From the NCBI RefSeq assembly GCF_903652925.1, contig NZ_CAHLAR010000002.1:124001-188000 (forward strand): a stretch of DNA of 64,000 nt, given 5' to 3'. Below the pieces are notes generated by a model. That model did no database searches and was not told where the DNA came from. It worked only from the letters and a program-made list of their open reading frames with translations. The position numbers and the translations under genes are program-made. This stretch comes from Achromobacter anxifer. GTDB lineage: Bacteria > Pseudomonadota > Gammaproteobacteria > Burkholderiales > Burkholderiaceae_B. The stretch's first letter is position 1; the number at the start of each line of letters is the position of its first letter. Shown here piece by piece: positions 53,514 through 61,830 of the stretch.

Positions 53514-53527
53514 TTGATCCAGATCAA
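53514..53527. promoter_or_regulatory. FNR/ANR-type box upstream of the ccoI-like gene
   Basis: TTGATCCAGATCAA, a perfect TTGAT-N4-ATCAA palindrome, 35 nt before the start of the domain-stripped CcoI-like gene. The identical 14-mer recurs before ccoN. This marks the cluster as induced at low oxygen by an FNR/ANR/FixK-class regulator, which is not in the window. Confidence 0.85.
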
Positions 53528-53561
53528 GGCGCGCCCGCGGCTTGCTGACTACCATCGGCGC

Positions 53562-54536
53562 ATGCGAGCAAAATCGATCTTCGCCGTCCCGGCCAGCCTG
53601 TCCGCCGCCGACCGCCAGCAGCGCCGCCATGCGCTGGTGCGCCTGTCGCTGGCGTGGCTGGCGATGATGCAGGTGATGATGTTCGCGTGGCCCGGCTATC
53701 TGCGGCATGAAAGCATGCCCGCCGACGCCCTCGAAACCCTGGACTGGGCCATCGTGCTGATGAACTGGGCCAGCTTCGCGCTGACCGTGCCGGTGGTGGT
53801 CTATTCGGCCTGGCCGATCTGGCGCCACGCGGGCGACAACCTGCGCCATGGCCGCGCCGGCATGGACGTGCCGGTGGCCCTGGGCATCGTCGCCGCCTTC
53901 ATTCCCAGCGTCCACGCCACCTATACCGGGCGGGGCGAGGTGTATTTCGATTCGGTCACGATGTTCGTGGCCTTCCTGTTGACCGCGCGCTACCTGGAAC
54001 TGTGCGCCCGCCAGTCCTTCGGCGGGGCTGCCGGCGGACTGCGCCACGAGCGCGTCGAAGCGCAGCGCTTGGACCTGGGGGCGCGCGCCGACCGCCTGGC
54101 CTCGCGCTTCGTCATGGCGCAGGTGGCGCTGGCGCTGGCCGCCGCGGCTGCCTGGGCCTACATCGATCCCGCGCACAGCATTCCCGTGATGGTGGCGCTG
54201 CTGGTGATGAGCTGCCCCTGCGCCATGTCGATGGCGGTGCCCACCGCCATGGCCTCGGCCCATTCGGCGCTGGCCGCGCACCCCAACATGCCGGACGCCG
54301 CGCTGGACGAACTGCTGGGCGAGGCACGCCGCCGCGCGCGCCAGAACCTGTACGGCTCGCTGGTCTGGCATCTGCTGATGACGCCGCTGGCGCTGGTCGG
54401 CTGGGTCACGCCCTGGCTGGCCGCCATCACCATGCTGCTGTCCTCGCTGGCGGTGGCCTATAACTCGTGGCGCCTGTGCCGCCGCGACTGGTCCGGCGCG
54501 CCGGCGCCCGGCGCCGCGTTGGAAGCGGCGCAATGA
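53562..54536 (+). CDS. CcoI-derived membrane protein lacking P-type ATPase catalytic domains
   Basis: 324 aa where a CcoI/FixI copper ATPase of about 750-830 aa is expected. Retained: the membrane platform RHGRAGMDVPVALGIVAAF (97-115) and YFDSVTMFVAFLLTARYLEL (128-147), the metal-site helix with C218-P-C220 (VMSCPCAMSMAVPTAMA), and the last helix pair RARQNLYGSLVWHLLMTPLA...PWLAAITMLLSSLAVAY. Missing: the N-terminal metal-binding domain, the actuator domain (no TGES; about 25 residues bridge 150-178) and the whole phosphorylation/nucleotide part (no DKTGT; about 20 residues bridge 235-255). The joins are in frame and the gene overlaps ccoS by 4 nt, so it appears maintained. It cannot hydrolyse ATP; copper binding or assembly help for cbb3 is inference. 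Confidence 0.85.
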   Translation: MRAKSIFAVPASLSAADRQQRRHALVRLSLAWLAMMQVMMFAWPGYLRHESMPADALETLDWAIVLMNWASFALTVPVVVYSAWPIWRHAGDNLRHGRAGMDVPVALGIVAAFIPSVHATYTGRGEVYFDSVTMFVAFLLTARYLELCARQSFGGAAGGLRHERVEAQRLDLGARADRLASRFVMAQVALALAAAAAWAYIDPAHSIPVMVALLVMSCPCAMSMAVPTAMASAHSALAAHPNMPDAALDELLGEARRRARQNLYGSLVWHLLMTPLALVGWVTPWLAAITMLLSSLAVAYNSWRLCRRDWSGAPAPGAALEAAQ

Positions 54537-54694
54537 CCATTCTCTATCTCCTGCTGCCCTTGTCCCTGCTGTTCGTGCTGGCCATCGGCGTGTCGCTGTG
54601 GTGGGCCGTCTTCAACGGCCAGTACGACGACACCGACGACGCGGGCCAGGCCATCTTGCTCGACGACGACAGCGGCCCCGCCAGCCGCGGCTGA
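54533..54694 (+). CDS. ccoS: cbb3-type oxidase assembly protein CcoS
   Basis: 53 aa. One N-terminal membrane helix (ILYLLLPLSLLFVLAIGVSL), then WWAVFNGQYDDTDDAG, the CcoS signature with its acidic stretch. Needed in relatives for insertion of cofactors into CcoN. The ATG overlaps the stop of the CcoI-like gene (ATGA). Confidence 0.9.
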   Translation: MTILYLLLPLSLLFVLAIGVSLWWAVFNGQYDDTDDAGQAILLDDDSGPASRG

Positions 54695-54773
54695 GCGCCG
54701 CGCGGATCCCTGCTTGATGTCACGCCGTGACGCGTTGCTTCCATGCCGCGTTCCCCTGCGTGTAACGAGATGC

Positions 54774-54787
54774 TTGATCCAGATCAA
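54774..54787. promoter_or_regulatory. FNR/ANR-type box upstream of ccoN
   Basis: TTGATCCAGATCAA, identical to the box at 53514, 67 nt before the ccoN ATG in the 159-nt gap after ccoS. The position fits activation of ccoNOQPG under low oxygen. Confidence 0.88.
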
Positions 54788-54853
54788 CGCCGCCTTGAGT
54801 GACTAGTCCCATCATCGGAACCTGGAGCTATCTGTTACTTTGGGGGAAGGGCG

Positions 54854-56341
54854 ATGAACGATTGCGCTGCAATCGCAAGCAAGGCCGACACCTTCAACTA
54901 CAAGATCGTGAGGCAGTTCGCGCTCATGACGGTAGTGTGGGGCATCGTCGGCATGGCCGTGGGCGTTTTTCTCGCGGCGCAGCTGATCTGGCCGCAGCTG
55001 AACTTTGATATCGCATGGCTGAGCTACGGCCGCCTGCGTCCGCTGCACACCAACGCGGTGATTTTCGCGTTCGGCGGCAGCGCGTTGTTCGCCACGTCGT
55101 ACTACGTGGTCCAGCGCACCTGTCAGGCGCGCCTGTTCTGCGACCGGCTGGCCGCTTTCACGTTCTGGGGCTGGCAGATCGTCATCGTCGCCGCCGCCAT
55201 CACCTTGCCCATGGGTTTCACCAGCAGCAAGGAATACGCCGAACTGGAATGGCCCATCGACATCCTGATCACCCTGGTCTGGGTGGCCTACGCCATCGTG
55301 TTCTTCGGCACCATCATCAAGCGCCGCACCAAGCACATCTACGTGGCCAACTGGTTCTTCGGCTCGTACATCCTGACCATCGCCATCCTCCACATCTTCA
55401 ACAACATCGAGATGCCGGTGTCGATGTGGAAGTCCTATTCCGCCTATGCCGGCGTGCAGGACGCCATGGTGCAGTGGTGGTACGGCCATAACGCGGTGGG
55501 CTTCTTCCTGACCACCAGCTTCCTGGGCATGATGTACTACTTCGTGCCCAAGCAGGCCGGCCGCCCCATCTATTCGTACCGCCTGTCCATCGTCCACTTC
55601 TGGGCGCTGGCCTTCACGTACATGTGGGCGGGCCCGCACCATCTGCTGTACACCTCGCTGCCCGACTGGACCCAGTCGCTGGGCATGACGTTCTCGCTGA
55701 TCCTGCTGGCGCCGTCCTGGGGCGGCATGATCAACGGCATCATGACTCTGCAGGGCGCCTGGTACAAGCTGCGCACCGATCCGATCCTGAAGTTCATGGT
55801 GACGGCGCTGTCGTTCTACGGCATGTCGACCTTCGAAGGCTCGATGATGTCGATCCGCACCGTCAACGCGCTGTCGCACTACACGGACTGGACCATCGGC
55901 CACGTGCACTCGGGCGCGCTGGGCTGGGTCGCCATGATCTCCTTCGGCTCGCTCTACTACCTGATCCCGCGCCTCTATGGCCGCGAGAAGATGCATAGCG
56001 TCAAGGCCATTGAGCTGCACTTCTGGATCGCGACCATCGGCGTGGTGCTGTACATCGCCGCCATGTGGATCGCCGGCGTGCAGCAGGGCCTGATGTGGCG
56101 CGACACCGCCAGCGACGGCACCCTGGTCTACAGCTTCGTGGAAGAACTGAAGACGCGCGTTCCGTACTACCTGATCCGTTTGCTGGGCGGCACGCTGTTC
56201 CTGTCGGGTGTGTTCGTCATGGCCTGGAACGTGTGGATGACGGTGCGCGGCGCGCGCCCGGTCAACCCCGCCATTCCCCTGGACGATCCCCATGCCGCAC
56301 GCCAGTCGGTCCCCGCGACCGCCGTGCCGGCCACTGTTTGA
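54854..56341 (+). CDS. ccoN: cbb3-type cytochrome c oxidase subunit I
   Basis: Catalytic subunit with haem b and the haem b3-CuB centre. 495 aa, twelve membrane helices. Low-spin haem region [20 protein letters not shown]; CuB/haem b3 region [13 protein letters not shown] and [10 protein letters not shown]; the distal His pair in [26 protein letters not shown] precedes the ATG. It is the first gene of ccoNOQPG. The high-affinity oxidase works at low oxygen, in keeping with the upstream FNR-type box. Confidence 0.96.
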   Translation: MNDCAAIASKADTFNYKIVRQFALMTVVWGIVGMAVGVFLAAQLIWPQLNFDIAWLSYGRLRPLHTNAVIFAFGGSALFATSYYVVQRTCQARLFCDRLAAFTFWGWQIVIVAAAITLPMGFTSSKEYAELEWPIDILITLVWVAYAIVFFGTIIKRRTKHIYVANWFFGSYILTIAILHIFNNIEMPVSMWKSYSAYAGVQDAMVQWWYGHNAVGFFLTTSFLGMMYYFVPKQAGRPIYSYRLSIVHFWALAFTYMWAGPHHLLYTSLPDWTQSLGMTFSLILLAPSWGGMINGIMTLQGAWYKLRTDPILKFMVTALSFYGMSTFEGSMMSIRTVNALSHYTDWTIGHVHSGALGWVAMISFGSLYYLIPRLYGREKMHSVKAIELHFWIATIGVVLYIAAMWIAGVQQGLMWRDTASDGTLVYSFVEELKTRVPYYLIRLLGGTLFLSGVFVMAWNVWMTVRGARPVNPAIPLDDPHAARQSVPATAVPATV

Positions 56342-56351
56342 CGAGGACATC

Positions 56352-57074
56352 ATGGCCAACAAGCAACACGGCTTCTTTTCTCACGAGACGCTCGAGAAGA
56401 ACATCGGCTGGATGATCATCGCCAGCATCCTGGTGGTGTCCTTCGCGGGCCTGGTCCAGATCGTTCCGCTGTTCTTCCAGCACAGCACGACCCAGGCCGT
56501 GGCCGGGGTCGAACCCTACAGCGCGCTGCGCCTGATGGGCCGCGACGTCTACATCCGCGAAGGCTGCGTCGGCTGCCACTCGCAGCAGGTGCGGGTGCTG
56601 GCCGCGGAAGTGCAACGCTACGGCCCGTACTCGGTGGCCGCGGAATCGGTCTTCGACCATCCCTTCCTGTGGGGCTCCAAGCGCACCGGTCCCGACCTGG
56701 CGCGCGTGGGCGAACGCTACTCCGACGACTGGCACCGCATCCACCTGCGCGATCCGCGCAAGGTGGTGCCGGAATCCAACATGCCGGCCTATCCCTGGCT
56801 GGAAAAGACGGTCATCACCGGCGAGAACGTGAGCGACCGCATGCGCGCCCTGCGCAAGCTGGGCGTGCCCTACTCGGACGAGGAAATCGCCGCGGCTCCC
56901 AAGGCCATCGAGGGCAAGACCGAGGAAGACGCGCTGGTCGCCTACCTGCAAGGGCTGGGCGTGGGCATGCGCAAGGCCAAGCAGGCCGAACAGGCGGAAG
57001 CGGCGAAGAAGGCTGCCCAGTCCGCGGCACAACCCGCAGCACAACCCGCCGCGCCCGCGGCCACGGGAGGCTGA
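56352..57074 (+). CDS. ccoO: cbb3-type cytochrome c oxidase subunit II (monohaem)
   Basis: 240 aa. One N-terminal membrane helix ([20 protein letters not shown]) anchors a periplasmic domain with a single haem c site in [13 protein letters not shown]; the distal Met is probably in [27 protein letters not shown] is the CcoO block. The C-terminal 30 residues are Ala/Gln/Pro-rich. ATG 56352 with GAGGA upstream, 10 nt after ccoN. Confidence 0.95.
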   Translation: MANKQHGFFSHETLEKNIGWMIIASILVVSFAGLVQIVPLFFQHSTTQAVAGVEPYSALRLMGRDVYIREGCVGCHSQQVRVLAAEVQRYGPYSVAAESVFDHPFLWGSKRTGPDLARVGERYSDDWHRIHLRDPRKVVPESNMPAYPWLEKTVITGENVSDRMRALRKLGVPYSDEEIAAAPKAIEGKTEEDALVAYLQGLGVGMRKAKQAEQAEAAKKAAQSAAQPAAQPAAPAATGG

Positions 57075-57076
57075 TC

Positions 57077-57253
57077 ATGCTGGCCTACCTGAGCGCGATC
57101 GTCACGGCAATCTCGATGGCAACTTTTTTCGGCATCGTCTGGTGGGCCTGCTCGCGCGGCCGCCAGAGCGCCAACCGCGAATCGGCCATGCTGCCGTTCG
57201 CACTGCCCGATGAGTTCGGGCAGGGACAACAAGATGGAGCGAATCGGTCATGA
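57077..57253 (+). CDS. ccoQ: cbb3-type oxidase component CcoQ
   Basis: 58 aa. One membrane helix (IVTAISMATFFGIVWWAC) followed by a polar tail ending in PFALPDEFGQGQQDG. CcoQ-type FFGIVWWA...NRESAMLPFA pattern. It starts 2 nt after ccoO and its stop overlaps the ccoP ATG (ATGA), so it is translationally coupled to both. Confidence 0.88.
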   Translation: MLAYLSAIVTAISMATFFGIVWWACSRGRQSANRESAMLPFALPDEFGQGQQDGANRS

Positions 57254-58200
57254 GCGATTTCGTCAATGGCTTCTGGGGGTATTTCATCTCGATCGTCGCC
57301 GTGGGCGGCGTGGTCTGGTGCGTGTGGCTGCTGTACACGCAGCGCCGCTGGCTCAGCACCAAGCCGGCCAACGGCAAGGTCGAGGACACCGGCCACGTCT
57401 GGGACGGCGACCTGACCGAGCTGAACAACCCGGTGCCGGGCTGGTGGACCTGGATGTACCTGCTGGCCTGCGCCTTCGCGCTGGGCTACCTGTTCTTCAT
57501 GCCGGGCTTGGGCGAGTACAAGGGCCAGTTGGGCTACAGCAGCGCCGAGGAAGTCGCCAAGCAGCAGGCCAAGATGGCCGAGGCCGTGCGTCCCATCTAC
57601 GCGCGCTTTGAAACCATGGACATCCCGCAGATCGCGCAGGATCCGGGCGCCCGCGAAATCGGCCAGCGCCTGTTCCTGAACACCTGCGCGCAATGCCATG
57701 GCTCGGACGCCAAGGGCGGCCCCAGCTTTCCCAACCTGACCGACGGCGACTGGCTGCACGGCGGCACGCCCGAAGCCATCATGCAGACCATCACCCAGGG
57801 CCGCGTCGGCGTGATGCCGCCGTGGAAGGCCGCGATCGACGCCAAGACCGCCGGCGACATCGCCCAGTACGTGCGTTCGCTGTCGGGCCTGACGGCCGAT
57901 CCGGTGCGCGTGTTCCGCGGCAAGCGCGAGTTCGCCAACTACTGCGTGGCCTGTCACGGCGTCGACGGCAAGGGCAACCAGGCGCTGGGCGCGCCCAACC
58001 TGACGGACGACATCTGGCTCTACGGCAGTTCGGAAGCCACCATCGTCAAGACCATTCTTGACGGCCGCGACAACCGCATGCCGGCGCATGGCGACATCCT
58101 GACCCCCGAGCAGATCAAGCTTCTGACGGCGTGGGTGTGGGGCCTGTCGAACAAGCCGGAGGCGGCCGCCGCCAAGCCGGCCGAGACAGCCGCGAAGTAA
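57250..58200 (+). CDS. ccoP: cbb3-type cytochrome c oxidase subunit III (dihaem)
   Basis: Passes electrons from soluble cytochrome c to CcoO/CcoN. 316 aa. N-terminal helix FVNGFWGYFISIVAVGGVVW plus a second near residue 75 (MYLLACAFALGYLFFMPGLG), the two-helix form. Between them is the CcoP phrase HVWDGDLTELNNPVPGWW. Two haem c sites: NTCAQCHGSDAKGG and NYCVACHGVDGKGN. Its C-terminus is a short Ala/Lys tail. Confidence 0.96.
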   Translation: MSDFVNGFWGYFISIVAVGGVVWCVWLLYTQRRWLSTKPANGKVEDTGHVWDGDLTELNNPVPGWWTWMYLLACAFALGYLFFMPGLGEYKGQLGYSSAEEVAKQQAKMAEAVRPIYARFETMDIPQIAQDPGAREIGQRLFLNTCAQCHGSDAKGGPSFPNLTDGDWLHGGTPEAIMQTITQGRVGVMPPWKAAIDAKTAGDIAQYVRSLSGLTADPVRVFRGKREFANYCVACHGVDGKGNQALGAPNLTDDIWLYGSSEATIVKTILDGRDNRMPAHGDILTPEQIKLLTAWVWGLSNKPEAAAAKPAETAAK

Positions 58201-58274
58201 GGGCGGCGCTGAGCGTGAAGGGGGCCGCGCGCGACGTGGCCCCACATAACCAGACTTGAAGCAGGGAGCAGCAA

Positions 58275-59765
58275 ATGGAAGATGGGTCAGCCGCAAGGGT
58301 CGGCACTACGCCTGACGGCGACCCGCCGCCCTGGCGGCCGCACGTGCGGCCGCCGCGTCCCGGGCAGGAGACCCTGGAACAGACGCTGGCGGGCGTGCGC
58401 AGCAAGATCTACCCGCGGTCCGTCAGCGGCATCTTCGCCCGCTGGCGCATCGCGTTCGTCTTTCTTACCCAGCTGATCTTCTACGGCCTGCCGTGGCTGC
58501 AATGGAACGGCCGCCAGGCCGTGCTGTTCGACCTGGGCGCGCGCAAGTTCTATCTGTTCGGCCTGGTGCTGTGGCCGCAGGACGTGGTGTACCTGGCCGT
58601 GCTGCTGGTGATCTCGGCGCTGGCGCTGTTCCTGTTCACGGCGGTGGCCGGGCGGCTGTTCTGCGGCTATGCCTGTCCGCAGACCGTCTATACCGAGATC
58701 TTCATGTGGATCGAACGCAAGGTCGAAGGCGACCGCGTGGCGCGCATCCGCCTGGACGAATCGCCCTGGACCTGGCGCAAGGCGCGCCTGAAGATCACCA
58801 AGCATTTCCTGTGGATCGCGCTGGCCTGGTGGACGGGTTCCACCTTCATCGGCTACTTCGCGCCGATCCGCGAGCTGGGTCATGAGCTGTTCACGCTGCA
58901 GCTCGGTCCCTGGCAGTGGTTCTGGATGCTGTTCTACGGCTTCGCCACCTGGGGCAACGCCGGCTTCATGCGCGAATCGGTGTGCAAGTACATGTGCCCG
59001 TACGCGCGCTTCCAGAGCGTGATGGTGGACCCGGACACCTTCGTCGTCACCTACGACAAGCGCCGCGGCGATCCGCGGGGCGGGCGTTCGCGCAAGGTCG
59101 ACCACAAGGCCGCCGGGCTGGGCGACTGCGTCGATTGCAGCCTGTGCGTGCAGGTCTGTCCGACCGGCATCGACATCCGCGACGGCCTGCAATACATGTG
59201 CATAGGCTGCGGCGCCTGTATCGACGCCTGCGAACAGGTCATGGACAAGATGCAGTACGAGCCCGGGCTGATCCGCTACACCTCGGAACGCGCCATGCTG
59301 GATGGGCTGTCCACCAAGAGCGCGCGCTCGCACCTGCTGCGTCCGCGCGTGCTGATCTACGGCACGCTGATCCTGGGGCTGGCCATTGCTTTCGTAGCCT
59401 CGCTGGCAATGCGCAACCCCCTGCGGGTCGACGTGATCCGCGACCGTGGCGCGCTGGGGCGGGAAGTGGCGGGCGGCCAGATCGAGAACGTGTACCGCCT
59501 GCAATTGATCAATACCTCGGATACGCCGCTGCACCTGCGCCTGTCGGCGGAGGGCATGCCCGGCCTGGCCGTGCTGGCCGGACAGCAGGGTTCCGACACG
59601 GTCGAGGTGGAAGCCTCGGCCAACAAGCTGGTGCCGATGGTCATCCGCGCGCCTGCCGGCGCGCAGCCCGGCGCCCATGCCATCACGCTGCGCGCGCGCG
59701 GCCAGGACGGCGCGAACCGTCCGGTCGAGACCGACGAGGCCGCCAGTTTCTACGTACCCGACTGA
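58275..59765 (+). CDS. ccoG: cbb3 oxidase accessory protein CcoG (polyferredoxin)
   Basis: 496 aa membrane ferredoxin of the CcoG/RdxA/FixG family, linked to copper delivery for cbb3. Membrane helices surround CGYACPQTVYTEIFMWIERK and CKYMCPYARFQSVM. Two [4Fe-4S] motifs: CVDCSLCVQVCPTGID and CIGCGACIDACEQVM. The C-terminal 130 residues form the periplasmic Ig-like FixG domain (VYRLQLINTSDTPLHLRLSA). AGGGAG precedes the ATG, 74 nt after ccoP. A ccoI homologue without an ATPase domain sits upstream, so CcoG may work with another ATPase here. Confidence 0.95.
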   Translation: MEDGSAARVGTTPDGDPPPWRPHVRPPRPGQETLEQTLAGVRSKIYPRSVSGIFARWRIAFVFLTQLIFYGLPWLQWNGRQAVLFDLGARKFYLFGLVLWPQDVVYLAVLLVISALALFLFTAVAGRLFCGYACPQTVYTEIFMWIERKVEGDRVARIRLDESPWTWRKARLKITKHFLWIALAWWTGSTFIGYFAPIRELGHELFTLQLGPWQWFWMLFYGFATWGNAGFMRESVCKYMCPYARFQSVMVDPDTFVVTYDKRRGDPRGGRSRKVDHKAAGLGDCVDCSLCVQVCPTGIDIRDGLQYMCIGCGACIDACEQVMDKMQYEPGLIRYTSERAMLDGLSTKSARSHLLRPRVLIYGTLILGLAIAFVASLAMRNPLRVDVIRDRGALGREVAGGQIENVYRLQLINTSDTPLHLRLSAEGMPGLAVLAGQQGSDTVEVEASANKLVPMVIRAPAGAQPGAHAITLRARGQDGANRPVETDEAASFYVPD

Positions 59766-59785
59766 GCACTGAAGAGGACAACTCC

Positions 59786-59995
59786 ATGACCGCAGCCCAA
59801 TCCGTCAAAGCCGTCAAGCCCTGGTACCGCGAACCCTGGCCCTGGATCCTCATGGCCGGCCCGTTCGCCGCCATGATCGGTTGCTTCATCACGATCTATT
59901 TCGCCTTCAGCAATTTCAGCAATCAGCCGATCCAGGAAGGCGTGGTCAAGCGCGGCCTGGTCATCGAGCAGGCCGCGCCCGGCGCCAATCCGTAA
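59786..59995 (+). CDS. short CcoH/FixH-like membrane protein
   Basis: 69 aa. VKPWYREPWPWILMAGPFAA (near residues 9-28) is the FixH/CcoH start, followed by one membrane helix and the truncated equivalent of the VxxDYYKQG motif, here FSNQPIQEGVVKRGLVIEQ. Typical FixH proteins are about 150-170 aa with an extra periplasmic domain that is absent here. GAAGAGGACAA precedes the ATG, 20 nt after ccoG. It probably aids cbb3 assembly. Confidence 0.8.
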   Translation: MTAAQSVKAVKPWYREPWPWILMAGPFAAMIGCFITIYFAFSNFSNQPIQEGVVKRGLVIEQAAPGANP

Positions 59996-60010
59996 CGGGG
60001 AGAACGACAG

Positions 60011-60247
60011 ATGGGCTTGCGATCATTGATGTGGATCCTGTGGCCGTCCTTCATGGCGGCCGCGGCGGGGAGCGCGCTGATCTTCGCCCTGATCGATCCT
60101 CTGGACGTGGCGATCTTCGGGCACGTGCCTACCGGACGCACCGGCTTCTACACCGTGTCCTTCTTCGTGTTATGGGTGATGGCCGGGCTGTCCAGCACGC
60201 TGACCGCGTACCTGATGCCAAAGGCGGAAGAAAACGAGGATCTGTAG
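60011..60247 (+). CDS. small two-helix membrane protein in the cco operon
   Basis: 78 aa. Helices at about residues 5-27 (SLMWILWPSFMAAAAGSALI) and 47-67 (FYTVSFFVLWVMAGLSSTLT), joined by IDPLDVAIFGHVPTGRTG. It starts 15 nt after the CcoH-like stop, behind GGGGAGAACGAC, and ends the cco transcript. No family recognised with certainty; the position suggests a role in oxidase stability. Confidence 0.75.
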   Translation: MGLRSLMWILWPSFMAAAAGSALIFALIDPLDVAIFGHVPTGRTGFYTVSFFVLWVMAGLSSTLTAYLMPKAEENEDL

Positions 60248-60257
60248 GATGGGTGCA

Positions 60258-60299
60258 GCGCGCAAGACTTCCGGCAGGACCCCGGAAGCTTCAACGCGC
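60258..60299. terminator. compound stem-loop between convergent cco and yjdM genes
   Basis: Inner stem CTTCCGG (60268-60274)/CCGGAAG (60282-60288), outer GCGCG (60258-60262)/CGCGC (60295-60299). It lies between two convergent genes, so it can act in both directions, but no T-run is present on either side. Confidence 0.45.
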
Positions 60300-60322
60300 G
60301 TAACCCATCATGCGCCGCGCTG

Positions 60323-60664
60323 CTAGACCTTCTTCACGAACTCCGACTTCAGGCTCATTGCGCCGAAGCCGTCGATCTTGCAATCGATGTCGTGGTCGCC
60401 GTCGACCAGGCGGATGCCCTTGACCTTGGTGCCCATCTTGATCGTGCCGCCGGAGCCCTTCAGCTTCAGGTCCTTGATGACGGTGACGGTGTCGCCGTCC
60501 TGCAGCACGTTGCCGGCCGAATCGCGGTAGACCTTGCCCGCTTCCTCGGCAGGCTCGGCGGCCTGCATCGGCCATTCATGCGCGCATTCCGGGCAGACAT
60601 AGGCGGCGCCGTCTTCGTAGGTGTATTCGGACTGGCACTTCGGACAGGCGGGCAATGCGCTCAC
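60323..60664 (-). CDS. yjdM: YjdM/PhnA-type zinc-ribbon protein
   Basis: 113 aa. N-terminal zinc ribbon with two CxxC pairs ([25 protein letters not shown]), then the PhnA C-terminal domain [56 protein letters not shown]. The old name PhnA (phosphonate use) is not backed by function for this family. Single gene, convergent with the cco operon. Confidence 0.92.
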   Translation of the reverse strand: MSALPACPKCQSEYTYEDGAAYVCPECAHEWPMQAAEPAEEAGKVYRDSAGNVLQDGDTVTVIKDLKLKGSGGTIKMGTKVKGIRLVDGDHDIDCKIDGFGAMSLKSEFVKKV

Positions 60665-60774
60665 GAGCGGACCTCAAATAAAAACAGCGCGCGATGCGCA
60701 ACACGTGATTGTACTGCGCTGCAACATGCGTTTCGCCTCGGCGCGGGCCGTTTTTCCCCGTGTTTTGCGTGTTC

Positions 60775-61704
60775 TCAAACCGCATCGCCATGCAGCAGGC
60801 TCACGAAATGCCGCGCCGCCGCGGTCAGCGGCCGGTCCCTGGGCACGATGCTGCCGAAGGCCGTCAGGCTTTGCCGGATCTGGTAGGGCAGGATGGCCAG
60901 CAGGCCATGGGCCGCATAGCGGCTCGCCACCGATTCGGGAATCACGCCCAGCATCGTGGACTTCATCGCCAGGTTGGTGGTGGTCAGGATGGAGGCCGAC
61001 TCGATCAGCCCCCTGGGCGTGCTGGCGTCGTGCGAGCGGAATTCGTGCTCGATGACCTCGCGCATCGGGCTGCCGTGAGGCTGCAACACCCAGGGATAGG
61101 CCAGCATGGCGTCGAAGCTCACGCGCTTGCGGCCGGCCAGCGGATGGTCCACCGCCGCGATCACGGACAGGGCCTCGTCGCCGATGGGACGGAACACGTA
61201 CTGGCTGTCCGACGGCGTCAGCATGCGGCCGATCACCACGTCCAGCTTGCCTTCGTTCATGCGGTCCATCAGCAGGTCGCTGGTGCCGGTGGAGATCTCC
61301 ACCGCCAGCAGCGGATAGGTTTCTTTCAGACGTAGCAGGGCGTCGGTCAGGTGGCCGGGCGAGGCCGCCATGATGCTGCCTATGAACAGCTTGCCCGCGC
61401 TGCCCAGGCGCAGCTCCTCCAGTTCGCGGGCCAGGGAAGAGACCGTCCCGCGCATGCCGCGGAAATACCCCATCACGCATTCGCCGGCGGCCGTCAGCGC
61501 CAGGCCGCGACCGACCCGTCCGAACAGCGGCTGGCCGATGGCCAGCTCCAGTTCGTGCAGCATCTTGCTGGCCGCGGACTGGGTCATGTTGAGCTGGCTG
61601 GCGGCGGCGCGCAGCGTGCCGCGTTCCTCGATCGCCAACAGCAGGACGATCTGCCGCATGCGCAGCCGGGCCAGCAGGGTGGGGACGTGGATCGCGCGTT
61701 CCAT
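60775..61704 (-). CDS. LysR-family transcriptional regulator
   Basis: 309 aa. N-terminal winged HTH (RMRQIVLLLAIEERGTLRAA, LNMTQSAASKMLHELE) and a substrate-binding domain with LFIGSIMAASPGHLTDALL. It is divergent from a Bug receptor, PdxA-family dehydrogenase and enolase-superfamily gene, across 126 nt (61705-61830), so it most likely activates them on binding a sugar-acid-like inducer. The effector is unknown. Confidence 0.92.
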   Translation of the reverse strand: MERAIHVPTLLARLRMRQIVLLLAIEERGTLRAAASQLNMTQSAASKMLHELELAIGQPLFGRVGRGLALTAAGECVMGYFRGMRGTVSSLARELEELRLGSAGKLFIGSIMAASPGHLTDALLRLKETYPLLAVEISTGTSDLLMDRMNEGKLDVVIGRMLTPSDSQYVFRPIGDEALSVIAAVDHPLAGRKRVSFDAMLAYPWVLQPHGSPMREVIEHEFRSHDASTPRGLIESASILTTTNLAMKSTMLGVIPESVASRYAAHGLLAILPYQIRQSLTAFGSIVPRDRPLTAAARHFVSLLHGDAV

Positions 61705-61830
61705 GATTGATCGCCTCAGGTGAACGATTGGTGCAAAAGTTTCATTTTACGGAAACGAAGCTTCTTTTTAAGATGGACCCACAAAAGATTGCCCATCCAG
61801 GGCAAGAAAACATCACCCAAGGAGACAACC

